Under the pieces are notes generated by a model. It worked only from the letters and a program-made list of their open reading frames with translations. It searched no databases and was not told the origin of the DNA. The position numbers were made by a program, and so were the translations under genes. From Dyella caseinilytica (GTDB lineage Bacteria > Pseudomonadota > Gammaproteobacteria > Xanthomonadales > Rhodanobacteraceae): a stretch of 64,000 nt of DNA. The stretch lies in assembly GCF_016865235.1 (NCBI RefSeq), contig NZ_CP064030.1:558001-622000 (forward strand). Reading direction: 5' to 3'. Below, in pieces: positions 44,101-50,472 of this stretch (positions are counted from its first letter, which is position 1; each line of letters begins with the position of its first letter).

Positions 44101-47100
44101 GAGTTGCCCATCAGTACGTTATTGATGGTCGCCGTCGTGCTGGCACTGGCGGTGGTGCCATCGCCCACGTTGATGGTGGCTGGATTACTGCCGCTCTGCG
44201 CGATCAAAGTCAGCGCATCGCCGTTCAATACATAGCCGTTGGTAAAAAACTGCATGCCGGTAGCGATGACCTGACTACTGCTGTCATCCACCGTTACCGT
44301 GCCTGCCGTGCCGCCAAACACGGCGAAGCCGGGTTGCGGTTGCATGGCCACATTCGGCGTATCGCCCTTGGTGTCGGTCCACATTTGTGACGTGGTGGAC
44401 CAGATGCCGCTGCCGCCACCCATCTGCGTCGCGGAGGCTTGGCCGTTCGCGTTCCACACATCCATAGTGAGACCGGTGGTGTCGATCAGGTTGATCTGCT
44501 TGCTTGCAGTGAGGTTTTGCAATGCCACCGTTTGACCGGCGGGTGTGCTGTCTAGCGTGATGCCGCCGTTGCTTTCGTTCAGTGTTCCACCATAGATGAA
44601 CACGTTGTAGATACCTGCGCCCAGGTTGCCGACGTTGGTGACATTGAGCGTAAGACCGTTGAGCGTGAGGTTGCCGTTCACCTGCATGTTGGTGCCGGTG
44701 CCGAAGGTCTGGAAGTTGGCGCCGGGGGCGCCGAGAAACAGATTCAGCACACTGCTTGGCGCGGCAGTGAAGTTGCCATTCACCGTCAGCGTGCCCGTCG
44801 TGCTGCCGGGTGTCACGTTACCACCGGATTGCACCGTGACGTTGCCGCCGATCGTGCCGAAGCCGCCGAGCGTGGCGCCGGTGTTCACGATTACATTGCC
44901 GCCGAGCGTAGCGTTGTTGGCAGGGGAATCACCCACCTGCAGCGTACCGTTTGCCACGGTGGTGGTGCCGGTGAAAGCGCTGCTGTTGCTGCCGTATAAA
45001 ATCAGCGTGCCGGCACCTTGCTGGATCAGGTTGCCGTTGCCGGAGATGGCATTGCTGTACTGCACTCCATTGCTTTCGTTGAACACCAGCGTGCCGTTAT
45101 CGACGATGTCGCTCGTGATCGCACCGCTGCTGCCGCCATTGCCGATTTGCAGGCTGCCATTGTCGATGGTGATGCCGCCACCGAATCTATCGTTACCGGT
45201 AAGCAGCAGCGTGCCTGCGCCGGACACATCAAGGTGGCCGTTGCTGCTGATCGACTGACTCACAGTGAAGGCATTGGTTGCATCGGCAATGTCGATCACG
45301 CCGCCGTTGCTGGTGAGGTTGATCGTGCGGTTGGTGCCGGTATAAGTATTACCGTTGATCTGCAGCGTACCGCCGTCGAGCGTGACGGCGCCGGTGGCGG
45401 CACCGAGGTTGCCGTCGCTGGATACCGACAAGGCGCCGCCGCTGATGGTGGTGCCGCCGCTGTAGAGATTGGCGCCGGCAAGCACCAGCGTGCCGCCATC
45501 GGTTTTCTGCAAGAGACCAGCAGTACTGCCGTCGCTGATGACGCCAGTGATCGTACCGGTTTGGCCGTTGGCAACGTCGAAGTTCGCTGCGCTACTCAGG
45601 CTGAAGTTGTTGGCGACGGAAAGTCCCTGCGTGGCGAATGTCACCGTGGTGCCGGATGCCATGCTCACCGCGCCAGTACCCAGTGCGCCATTGCTGTCCA
45701 ACGTCAGGGTGCCGGCATTGATTTGCACGCCGCCGCTGAAGGCATTGTTGCCGGTTAGGGTCAGCGTGCCACTGCCTTGTTGTACCAGCGAACCGCTGCC
45801 GGTGAGGTTATTGCTGAACGTGACGGTATCGCTGTGGTTAAAGACCAGCGTACCGTTATCGATGACGTCGCCAGTGATCGAACCCGCCGTGCCGCCGTTG
45901 CCGATCTGCAAGGTGCCGCCGGTGATCGTGGTGCCGCTAGCGTAAGCATCCGCGCCGGTGAGAATCAACGTGCCGCTACCTTGTTGCACCAGGTTGCCAT
46001 TGCCGTCGATCGTGCCTGCGAAGGTAAGGGCATCGCTGCGATTGAACACCAGTGTACCGTTGTCGGTGATGTCGCCGACGACCGAACCGCTGGTTCCGCC
46101 ACTGCCGAGTTGCAGCGTGCTGCCGCTGTCGATGGTCGTACCGCCGGTATAGGTGTTGGCACCGGCGAAAATCTCCGTTCCGCCCAACAGTACGAAACTG
46201 CCGGTGCCGCTCATGATGCCTTGGTAGGTGTCATCCTGGGCACTGGTGAGCGTCAGGGTCTGGCCGCCGAGCATCACATTGCCGCCGCCGGCGAGTGTGG
46301 TGATCGACGCGCCGCTATCGGTGCCGGAGATATCCAGTGTGCTCGAACTGCCGACCAGCACCGAGTTGGACATGGCGATGCTGCCGCTGCCCGACAGCAC
46401 GAGATTGCCGCCGTTGAGCACGGTGGCGCCGGTATATGTGTTGACGCCCTGGAACGCGACGTTGCTGCCGCTTTGCAAGGTCACGTCGCCACCGCCGGAG
46501 ATGACACCGGCCAGCGGGATGCTGGTGCTATTGACGAAGGAAATCCCACCGATGTTGGCAAGATTGCCGACGATCGCGCTGCCCGTTTCGACCTGCAACA
46601 AGCTGTTCGAGGTGATGGTGCCCGACGAACTCAGCGTGCCGAACAGATCGGTGAAGCCATTGGGCGAAAGCGTGATGTTGGCGCCGGTGACCGTGGCACC
46701 TTGATTGACGGAAATGTTGCCGCCGGTGGTTGAAAGCGACACGCCGCCCGCACCGCCATCGAGCGTGGAATCATTGATGACGGCCAGATTCTGACCATTG
46801 ACGAGACTGAAGCCATTGGCGGAAAACGAACCGATCTGCTGAATGGCGTTGGTGTTGGTGTCGAGTGTTGTACTGCCCGTCGAGCTGCCAGAGAGCAGGT
46901 TGGCGGATAGCGCGGCGTTGGACGCTTCGGCAATTTCGCCGGAGCTGGTCAGCGTGGCGGTGCCGCTGATGTTCCATGACTGGTTCAAATCGATGCCGCC
47001 GCTTGTGACGGTGATGTTGTTCAGCGCTGCCGTGCTGCCTACCGCCCCTTCGAAAGTGCTCATGCCGGCGGTCGAGATCGTCAGATCATACGAACCATCG

Positions 47101-48626
47101 ATCGTCGAGCCGAAACCGATGTTGCCGTTCTGGTTGTCGCTGAGCGTTACATTGTTGGTTATGCTAACTGCATTGTTGAAATTCTGGCCACCACCGTTAC
47201 TGGTGACGTTGTTGTCGAGTGTTGTCGATACGTTGCTGTTCAACGCACCGATGTTCACCGCGCCCAGCGTGATCGCGTTTCCGGTGTCCGCAATAGTGAG
47301 TGTGCCGCTGCCGCTGATGTTTCCCGAGATGGTGAAGGTGGGCGTATTTACGTAGACATTGGCAGCGCCATTGACGATCAAAGCGTTGCTGCCGAGCGTG
47401 CCACCGGTGAGATCCAGCCCGGCAGCGTTAGCGTCGATGTTGGCGGTGCTGCCGCTGTCGATCTCCACCGCGCCGTTCAATACCGATCCGCTTAGGAGCG
47501 TGAGCGTGTTGCTGCCACCTGTGAAATGCACCGCATCGCCGCTGGTGCCAGGCTCACCTGGCGTCTTTTGGTTGGCACTGTTGCCGGCCGCGCCTGCCTG
47601 GCCGCCACTGATGCTGCCGACGTTGGTGATCGCCAGGTTGCTGCCCAAAATACCCGCGCCGCCTGTGCCACCGTTGCCGGACGTTCCGTTTACAAAGGCG
47701 TAGCCGCCTCTGCCACCCGCGCCGCCGGCAATGCTGCCCGCGTTGTAGAACACGAAGCCGCTGCCGGTAACGCCTGCACCGCCGGTGCCGCCAAGACCAA
47801 TGCCGTTGTACCCCTCGCCGCCTAGGCCACCCGCGCCGCCGACGATGCTGCCGCTATTGAAGATATTGCTGGTGCCGGTGCTGTTGATGGCCGCGCCGCC
47901 TTGCCCCCCCGTGCCTGCATTACCCCAATGGGGGTCGTGGAAACCGGCATGACCACCCATGCCGCCCGCACCACCGGTAATGGTGCCGGTGGTGGTCAGA
48001 GTGAAGCCGGTGCCACTCAGCGCCGTACCGCCCGCACCGCCGTTACCACCATTCCCGCTGTAGCCGTGTACACCTTCGCCGCCACCGCCACCGTTGCCAC
48101 CCGCTCCGCCGGTGATGCTCCCGTCATTGCCGAGCTGGAAGGCTCCTGTGCCACGGATGCCATAGCCACCGTTGCCCCCGTTGCCCCCGTTGCCACCAAT
48201 GCCAGGGCCTCCTCCAGCGGTCCCCGAGCCGTCGCCACCAACGCCCGCAGTGCCGCCAATGCCGCCCACGACCTGGCTGCCGGTACTGATGCAAAGCGCC
48301 TGGCTGGAGCCGGCCGCCGCAGCGTCGCCACCGTTGGTGCCATCGCCCCCTTTGCCGCCATTGAGACTGTTGGTGCCAGCGCTACCCGCCGTTCCGGCCG
48401 TGCCGGTCACCGAAGCGATGAGAGTGCAGTTGGCGGCTGCCAGGACCGGTGTGAACGACAGTACCAGGCCTAATGCCGCGGCGCAGGCCATCGCCAGCGC
48501 GCGGTTGCGCGGTAGTGGGGTGTCCGACGTGCTTTGTGCGCCGCCGCGCGGTGCGTGTGCGAGTTCGGAGGCCACCTGCACGGTGCCCAGGGCACGGTTC
48601 CAGACCAAACGGTAGATGTGGTTCAC
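38103..48626 (-). CDS. Giant type Va autotransporter with PGRS-like N terminus and PATR repeat passenger
   Basis: A 3507-residue protein. It starts at a GTG (48624-48626) behind AGGGG, with an extended signal peptide: MNHIYRLVWNRALGTVQVASE is an ESPR, followed by a hydrophobic core cut near residue 64. Residues about 66-380 are glycine/alanine rich with GGxGG repeats (PE-PGRS-like), and hold the two cysteines of the N-terminal region. The passenger consists of many autotransporter-associated beta-strand repeats (for example TLTLTGNNAFSGG, TTISGGTLQIGNGG). Two blocks of about 1 kb (41080-42090 and 44020-45035) are internal copies. Residues about 3233-3507 form the beta barrel ending in LSLTYSF. 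It is the second gene after the sulfotransferase, 81 bases downstream. Likely a surface adhesin or matrix protein; ligand unknown. Confidence 0.93.
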   Translation of the reverse strand: MNHIYRLVWNRALGTVQVASELAHAPRGGAQSTSDTPLPRNRALAMACAAALGLVLSFTPVLAAANCTLIASVTGTAGTAGSAGTNSLNGGKGGDGTNGGDAAAAGSSQALCISTGSQVVGGIGGTAGVGGDGSGTAGGGPGIGGNGGNGGNGGYGIRGTGAFQLGNDGSITGGAGGNGGGGGEGVHGYSGNGGNGGAGGTALSGTGFTLTTTGTITGGAGGMGGHAGFHDPHWGNAGTGGQGGAAINSTGTSNIFNSGSIVGGAGGLGGEGYNGIGLGGTGGAGVTGSGFVFYNAGSIAGGAGGRGGYAFVNGTSGNGGTGGAGILGSNLAITNVGSISGGQAGAAGNSANQKTPGEPGTSGDAVHFTGGSNTLTLLSGSVLNGAVEIDSGSTANIDANAAGLDLTGGTLGSNALIVNGAANVYVNTPTFTISGNISGSGTLTIADTGNAITLGAVNIGALNSNVSTTLDNNVTSNGGGQNFNNAVSITNNVTLSDNQNGNIGFGSTIDGSYDLTISTAGMSTFEGAVGSTAALNNITVTSGGIDLNQSWNISGTATLTSSGEIAEASNAALSANLLSGSSTGSTTLDTNTNAIQQIGSFSANGFSLVNGQNLAVINDSTLDGGAGGVSLSTTGGNISVNQGATVTGANITLSPNGFTDLFGTLSSSGTITSNSLLQVETGSAIVGNLANIGGISFVNSTSIPLAGVISGGGDVTLQSGSNVAFQGVNTYTGATVLNGGNLVLSGSGSIAMSNSVLVGSSSTLDISGTDSGASITTLAGGGNVMLGGQTLTLTSAQDDTYQGIMSGTGSFVLLGGTEIFAGANTYTGGTTIDSGSTLQLGSGGTSGSVVGDITDNGTLVFNRSDALTFAGTIDGNGNLVQQGSGTLILTGADAYASGTTITGGTLQIGNGGTAGSITGDVIDNGTLVFNHSDTVTFSNNLTGSGSLVQQGSGTLTLTGNNAFSGGVQINAGTLTLDSNGALGTGAVSMASGTTVTFATQGLSVANNFSLSSAANFDVANGQTGTITGVISDGSTAGLLQKTDGGTLVLAGANLYSGGTTISGGALSVSSDGNLGAATGAVTLDGGTLQINGNTYTGTNRTINLTSNGGVIDIADATNAFTVSQSISSNGHLDVSGAGTLLLTGNDRFGGGITIDNGSLQIGNGGSSGAITSDIVDNGTLVFNESNGVQYSNAISGNGNLIQQGAGTLILYGSNSSAFTGTTTVANGTLQVGDSPANNATLGGNVIVNTGATLGGFGTIGGNVTVQSGGNVTPGSTTGTLTVNGNFTAAPSSVLNLFLGAPGANFQTFGTGTNMQVNGNLTLNGLTLNVTNVGNLGAGIYNVFIYGGTLNESNGGITLDSTPAGQTVALQNLTASKQINLIDTTGLTMDVWNANGQASATQMGGGSGIWSTTSQMWTDTKGDTPNVAMQPQPGFAVFGGTAGTVTVDDSSSQVIATGMQFFTNGYVLNGDALTLIAQSGSNPATINVGDGTTASASTTATINNVLMGNSGLVKTDYGTLILAGVDTYSGNTAIQQGTLALAGSGSIANTTYVEVDSGAIFDISNTAHGASIPWLQGNGTVSLGTQTLTLTSAGSFDGFIQGIGGLTLTNGTTQLTGSNAYTGTTTIDAGAELDLLNNGSIVDSTVNVLAGGIFSLTLTNTGSSIVSLQGNGYVDTGLPSQTLTLANAADTFNGIIGGYGALAVSSGTETLTGANTYTGLTTINGGTLALSGNGSIAGSYSVTINSGGTLDISATNDGASVTALAGSGNVNLGAQTLTVTNASGQFYGSINGGGNLTVDAGNLLLYGANTYIGSTTINGGAYVTSENAQALTSTTAFQLNGGELDVMSSSLTTSAAMTLGAGTNTIGVAAPYTVQLDGQVSGSGGLALIGLGGGSLILTNGNNSYQGGTTISNQLGGITTLEVKATGALGSGDVTVGASSALDFIGTSGNIVSAGSRTITVDNSGNISFGNDSTLGSVTLNLASSAQGTIGGASIGDAQINNSGEVVVQDANAGHAVLTNVGNGIFGFLGNNDMSSATVVNNAGSTVFVTGIAGDNSALSMGSLSGGGDVLLGTNYDANNNPLPLTLTLGGLNQNDTIGGVIDDSAINSGVSAGDSVTKIGTGTLTLTDTNTYTGVTTVSNGTLQLGNGGTTGSVAGNIEDDATLVFNHSNAVNYGGTLSGSGAIIQQGAGSLTLDGNNSAFSGTTTVANGSLVVGSVIGNGATLGGNVLVDNGATLSGLGTISGDVNVQSGGIVTPGSAFGALTVNGNFTAAQNSVLNESFGAPTANFHTYGSGTSVLVGGDLTLNGVILNVTDAGGMGPGIYNVFSYGGTLSESNGGITLGSTPAGQTLQLQNLANSKQINLIDTSGLMLDIWNANGQATSSQMGGGSGTWSVTSQMWTDANADTPNVVIQPQPGFAVFGGTPGTVTVDNSAGNVSAAGLQFDVGGYTLTGDTLTLVGSNGNAPVIRVGDGSSASASMTAIIDNVITGSDGLVKSDLGTLVLAGNNSYTGGTTISGGTLQIGQGGNTGWIVGNVANNGALVFDRSDAVSFGGVISGSGSLSQSGSGTLTLTSAETYTGSTAVGAGKLALSGNGSIANSSGVSVANGATFDISAATSGASIASLNGNGSVNLGNQTLALTQANGNFSGVISGSGSITLVNGNQVLSGANTYTGVTTIDSSATLTLAGSLASSSSIDHGTLDVAASATGVSIRNLSGDGVVVLGSMLTMGGGSFAGTIAGTGGLVVSGSNTTLAGTNTYSGGTTIDNGTLSVSSDANLGAANGALSLSGGTLNVTGNTFTGTARAITLGSNGGTLDIADSTNTFTLGQSLSGGGALGKSGAGTVVLTGNNSYDGGTTISAGTLQIGNGGTAGAVTGNVANNGTLVFDRSDAVSFEGVISGSGSLTKQGAGTLTLMGANSYAGITIINAGTLQIGNGSTSGSIDGNVNDNAAMVFDRGDAVTFSGAIVGSGSLSQNGTGTLVLDGMSSAFTGTTTVQNGTLEVGDAATPSAFLGGNVVVNGGATLRGHGIIGGNVSNAGTVWAGGSIGTLTVEGNYTQTANGTLEVEATPNGQASLLSVGGTAHLAGSALVLADSGNWLARSSYTIVSAVGGVAGQFASANSNFTFLTPTLSYSAHDVTLTLQRNNINFNTVAQTPNQFAVATSLNALHYGNAIYDALLLSNADTARTALNQISGEIHASVRTAIMDDEQDVRDAVTDHLLDWTQDTGGQTGKMDNGTSVWTAATARSSSHQDDGNASTLDANGSGTLLGVDTPIGDVARVGGLIGSGNLSDSIGALDSSAHTHTRHAGLYASLQTGNFHLMGGAFYGWQSLSTDRNIAFSGVSGATTTRYNANTMQGYLDGSYAFTMGRGTLAPFVNVAAQQLHTDAFSESGSTAALSGLAQDSTQTYGTLGLRGALQIDPEGRVQAHASLGWQHAWDNANATATMQLISGSNAFTVQGVPVARDATAITAGFRFLVTPNLLLDATYNGQFAHRVNDQAAHLSLTYSF
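41080..42090 (-). repeat. Internal duplication in autotransporter, copy nearer the C terminus
   Basis: The stretch encodes about 337 residues that align without large gaps to the stretch at 44020-45035. Shared landmarks are QQGAG-TLxLxGxNSAF, FTGTTTVANG-type turns, GIYNVF-YGGTL-ESNGGITL, SKQINLIDT, WNANGQA, QMGGGSG, QPQPGFAVFGGT and DGLVK-D-GTL-LAG. Both copies keep the same frame. Confidence 0.85.
44020..45035 (-). repeat. Internal duplication in autotransporter, copy nearer the N terminus
   Basis: Partner of 41080-42090, about 2.95 kb away. A second pair of related segments flanks these blocks, at about 45120-45480 and 40000-40380 (SVSSD-NLGAA-GA, GNT-TGT-R-I-L-SNGG, IAD-TN-FT), so the passenger appears to have grown by nested duplication of several PATR units at once. 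Confidence 0.8.
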
Positions 48627-48707
48627 GGTGTTGCCCCTGTCATGGATGGCGACGCGGATCGGTGCGTCGTTTGCTGGTTTGTTGATGTGCTGTGCGGGCG
48701 TTTGGCT

Positions 48708-49523
48708 TCAAACGATGCGAACGCCACGCGGATTGAGCTGCGGATCGCGCCAGAACGGATCGTTCTCGAAGCGGCGGAACACGTCCGGCGGCAAAATGGT
48801 TTGTCGCGCGGTCGCGCCGACACGCGGACGCACGTGATGCAAACCCGGCGTGCCGGCGCGTTTGTCGAAGCCCCTGTCGTCAAAGCTGACGTGCTCGAAG
48901 TCGTGCGCGTAGAGAGGCTCGCCGATGAAGTCGTACACCGCGGCTAGTGCACGCGCTGAATCGTTTACCAGCGTGTCGTACTGCAGCAGCATCAGGTTGC
49001 TGGTGTCTTCACTGAAGTACGCTTCTTTCAGCGCGTTGTAGGCATAGCCGACCATGCCATCACCATTGACGAGTGCTTCGGTGCGCGAATACACCGTGCC
49101 GCCGGTCTGATAGTTGAAAATCGAGGAAGGCTGGAAGGTGTTGCTGCGGATCAGCCGTTCGATGCTGTCGACGATCCAGGCGGTATCCCGCACGCAGGCG
49201 ATGACGCGTGCATCGGGAAACAGGTTTTTTAGTGCAGGAAGCCGCGTGCACCACGCCCGGCTGGTGTCGAACACCACTTCGGCACCAACCTCGCCGTCGT
49301 AGTAATTGGCGAATAGCCCGCGCAGGACGCGCTTGCGTTGCGCATCGTTGATGAAAACCGAGAATTCGTTACGCTCGCTCAGCTCGCCGAGCATGGTGGT
49401 GAACATGCCGGCGACCGGGCTGCTCATGCTCGCGTGAAGGCGCGGGTTTTGGCTCAATATGGCCGACAGCAGCGTAGACCCGGACCTGGGCAGGCCCGAG
49501 ATGAAGTGGATGCGGCGATCCAT
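48708..49523 (-). CDS. Sulfotransferase-family protein
   Basis: A 271-residue protein with the PAPS-binding 5'-phosphosulfate loop at the N terminus (HFISGLPRSGSTLLSAIL, residues 6-23). A second conserved region FPDARVIACVRDTAWIVDSIER resembles the 3'-phosphate-binding segment (Arg in CVRD and Ser in DSIER). The family includes RaxST, the tyrosine sulfotransferase of Xanthomonas, and its TPST relatives, as well as sugar sulfotransferases; the acceptor cannot be told from sequence. It ends 81 bases before the giant autotransporter and probably shares a transcript with it, which makes the passenger or a surface glycan a candidate substrate. Confidence 0.85.
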   Translation of the reverse strand: MDRRIHFISGLPRSGSTLLSAILSQNPRLHASMSSPVAGMFTTMLGELSERNEFSVFINDAQRKRVLRGLFANYYDGEVGAEVVFDTSRAWCTRLPALKNLFPDARVIACVRDTAWIVDSIERLIRSNTFQPSSIFNYQTGGTVYSRTEALVNGDGMVGYAYNALKEAYFSEDTSNLMLLQYDTLVNDSARALAAVYDFIGEPLYAHDFEHVSFDDRGFDKRAGTPGLHHVRPRVGATARQTILPPDVFRRFENDPFWRDPQLNPRGVRIV

Positions 49524-49551
49524 GTGTCCCCCCGTGGATAGCGGTAGAGCG

Positions 49552-49617
49552 TTAGTCGGTGACGGCTACCCACCCTTGCAGCAAGGCATTCCGGACCAGA
49601 CGGTCGACGCGGTTCAT
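49552..49617 (-). pseudogene. Decayed ESPR: second copy of the autotransporter 5' end
   Basis: A 21-codon frame (MNRVDRLVRNALLQGWVAVTD, then stop) starts at an ATG at 49615-49617 and matches the ESPR consensus seen at the autotransporter start at 48626. The nucleotide match extends upstream through the ribosome-binding site: both have CAGGGGCAAC before the start codon. Matching positions include AAC at codon 2, CGT codon 6, GGTC and GGAA at codons 8-10. It is followed by a stop codon and then the sulfotransferase gene, so it is a remnant or a short leader peptide. Confidence 0.6.
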
Positions 49618-49776
49618 GAGTTGCCCCTGCAAAAATGGGAGCGCAAAGTGGGAGCGCTCGGCCATGGCTGCGTATCGTGAGGACAGCGCGCTAAGCTGTC
49701 TGTAGAACAAAGACGCTACACGCGCCCTTGCCTATCGCGTTGCAAAATCACGTTCTTTTGGAATCCTGGACTTTTC

Positions 49777-50472
49777 ATGGAATCACCGGCCGCCGGCCAG
49801 ACGGCACCCTTGATCCACGTAGCCATCGTGGAGGACGACCTCGGTTTCAGGCGCGCCCTGACCGAGGCGATCGAGGGTGCGCAAGATATCCGGCTGGCCG
49901 GCATCGCTGGCACGCGCGCCGAAGGTCTGAAACTGCTGCAGGGTGCGCCGACTGATGTGCTGCTTGTGGATCTGGGTTTGCCGGATGGCTCCGGCATTGA
50001 TGTCATCAAAGCCGCCGTGCAGCAATGGACCAGCTGCAGCGTCATGGTCGCCACCAACTTCGGCGACGAGACCCATGTCATCCGTTCGATCGAGGCCGGA
50101 GCATCGGGTTATCTGCTGAAGGACAGCTCCCCCGCAAAAATCGTCGATGAAATTCGCAACCTGGCCAGCGGCGGCAGCCCGATCAGCCCTATCATTGCGC
50201 GACAGGTGCTTGCACGGTTTCGGCAGATCGGGGTAGGGGGCGCAAGTCCACCGATCGCGCCGGACGAAACGCCGCAACTTCTGTCCGCTCGCGAGAAAGA
50301 AGTGCTTGAACTCATCACCAAAGGTTTTACGGCTAATGAAATCGCCAGGTTGATGTCGTTGTCGCCTTTCACCGTGCGAAGCTTTGTGCGGCGCATCTAC
50401 AGCAAGTTGAACGTAACATCCAAGGCGGAAGCGATTTATGAAGCCAGGAATCAGGGGATTCTGGACGGCTAA
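49777..50472 (+). CDS. NarL/FixJ-family response regulator
   Basis: A 231-residue two-component regulator. The receiver domain (about residues 12-130) has the acidic cluster E19-D20-D21, the phospho-acceptor D65 in LLVDLGLPDGSG, and a conserved Lys in YLLKDSS. A LuxR-type helix-turn-helix follows (about 168-228: LSAREKEVLELITKGFTANEIARLM...). The gene overlaps the kinase gene by 35 bases, so the pair is translationally linked. It is divergent from the sulfotransferase-autotransporter pair, with 253 bases between the starts, and is the obvious candidate to control it. That control is inferred. Confidence 0.93.
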   Translation: MESPAAGQTAPLIHVAIVEDDLGFRRALTEAIEGAQDIRLAGIAGTRAEGLKLLQGAPTDVLLVDLGLPDGSGIDVIKAAVQQWTSCSVMVATNFGDETHVIRSIEAGASGYLLKDSSPAKIVDEIRNLASGGSPISPIIARQVLARFRQIGVGGASPPIAPDETPQLLSAREKEVLELITKGFTANEIARLMSLSPFTVRSFVRRIYSKLNVTSKAEAIYEARNQGILDG

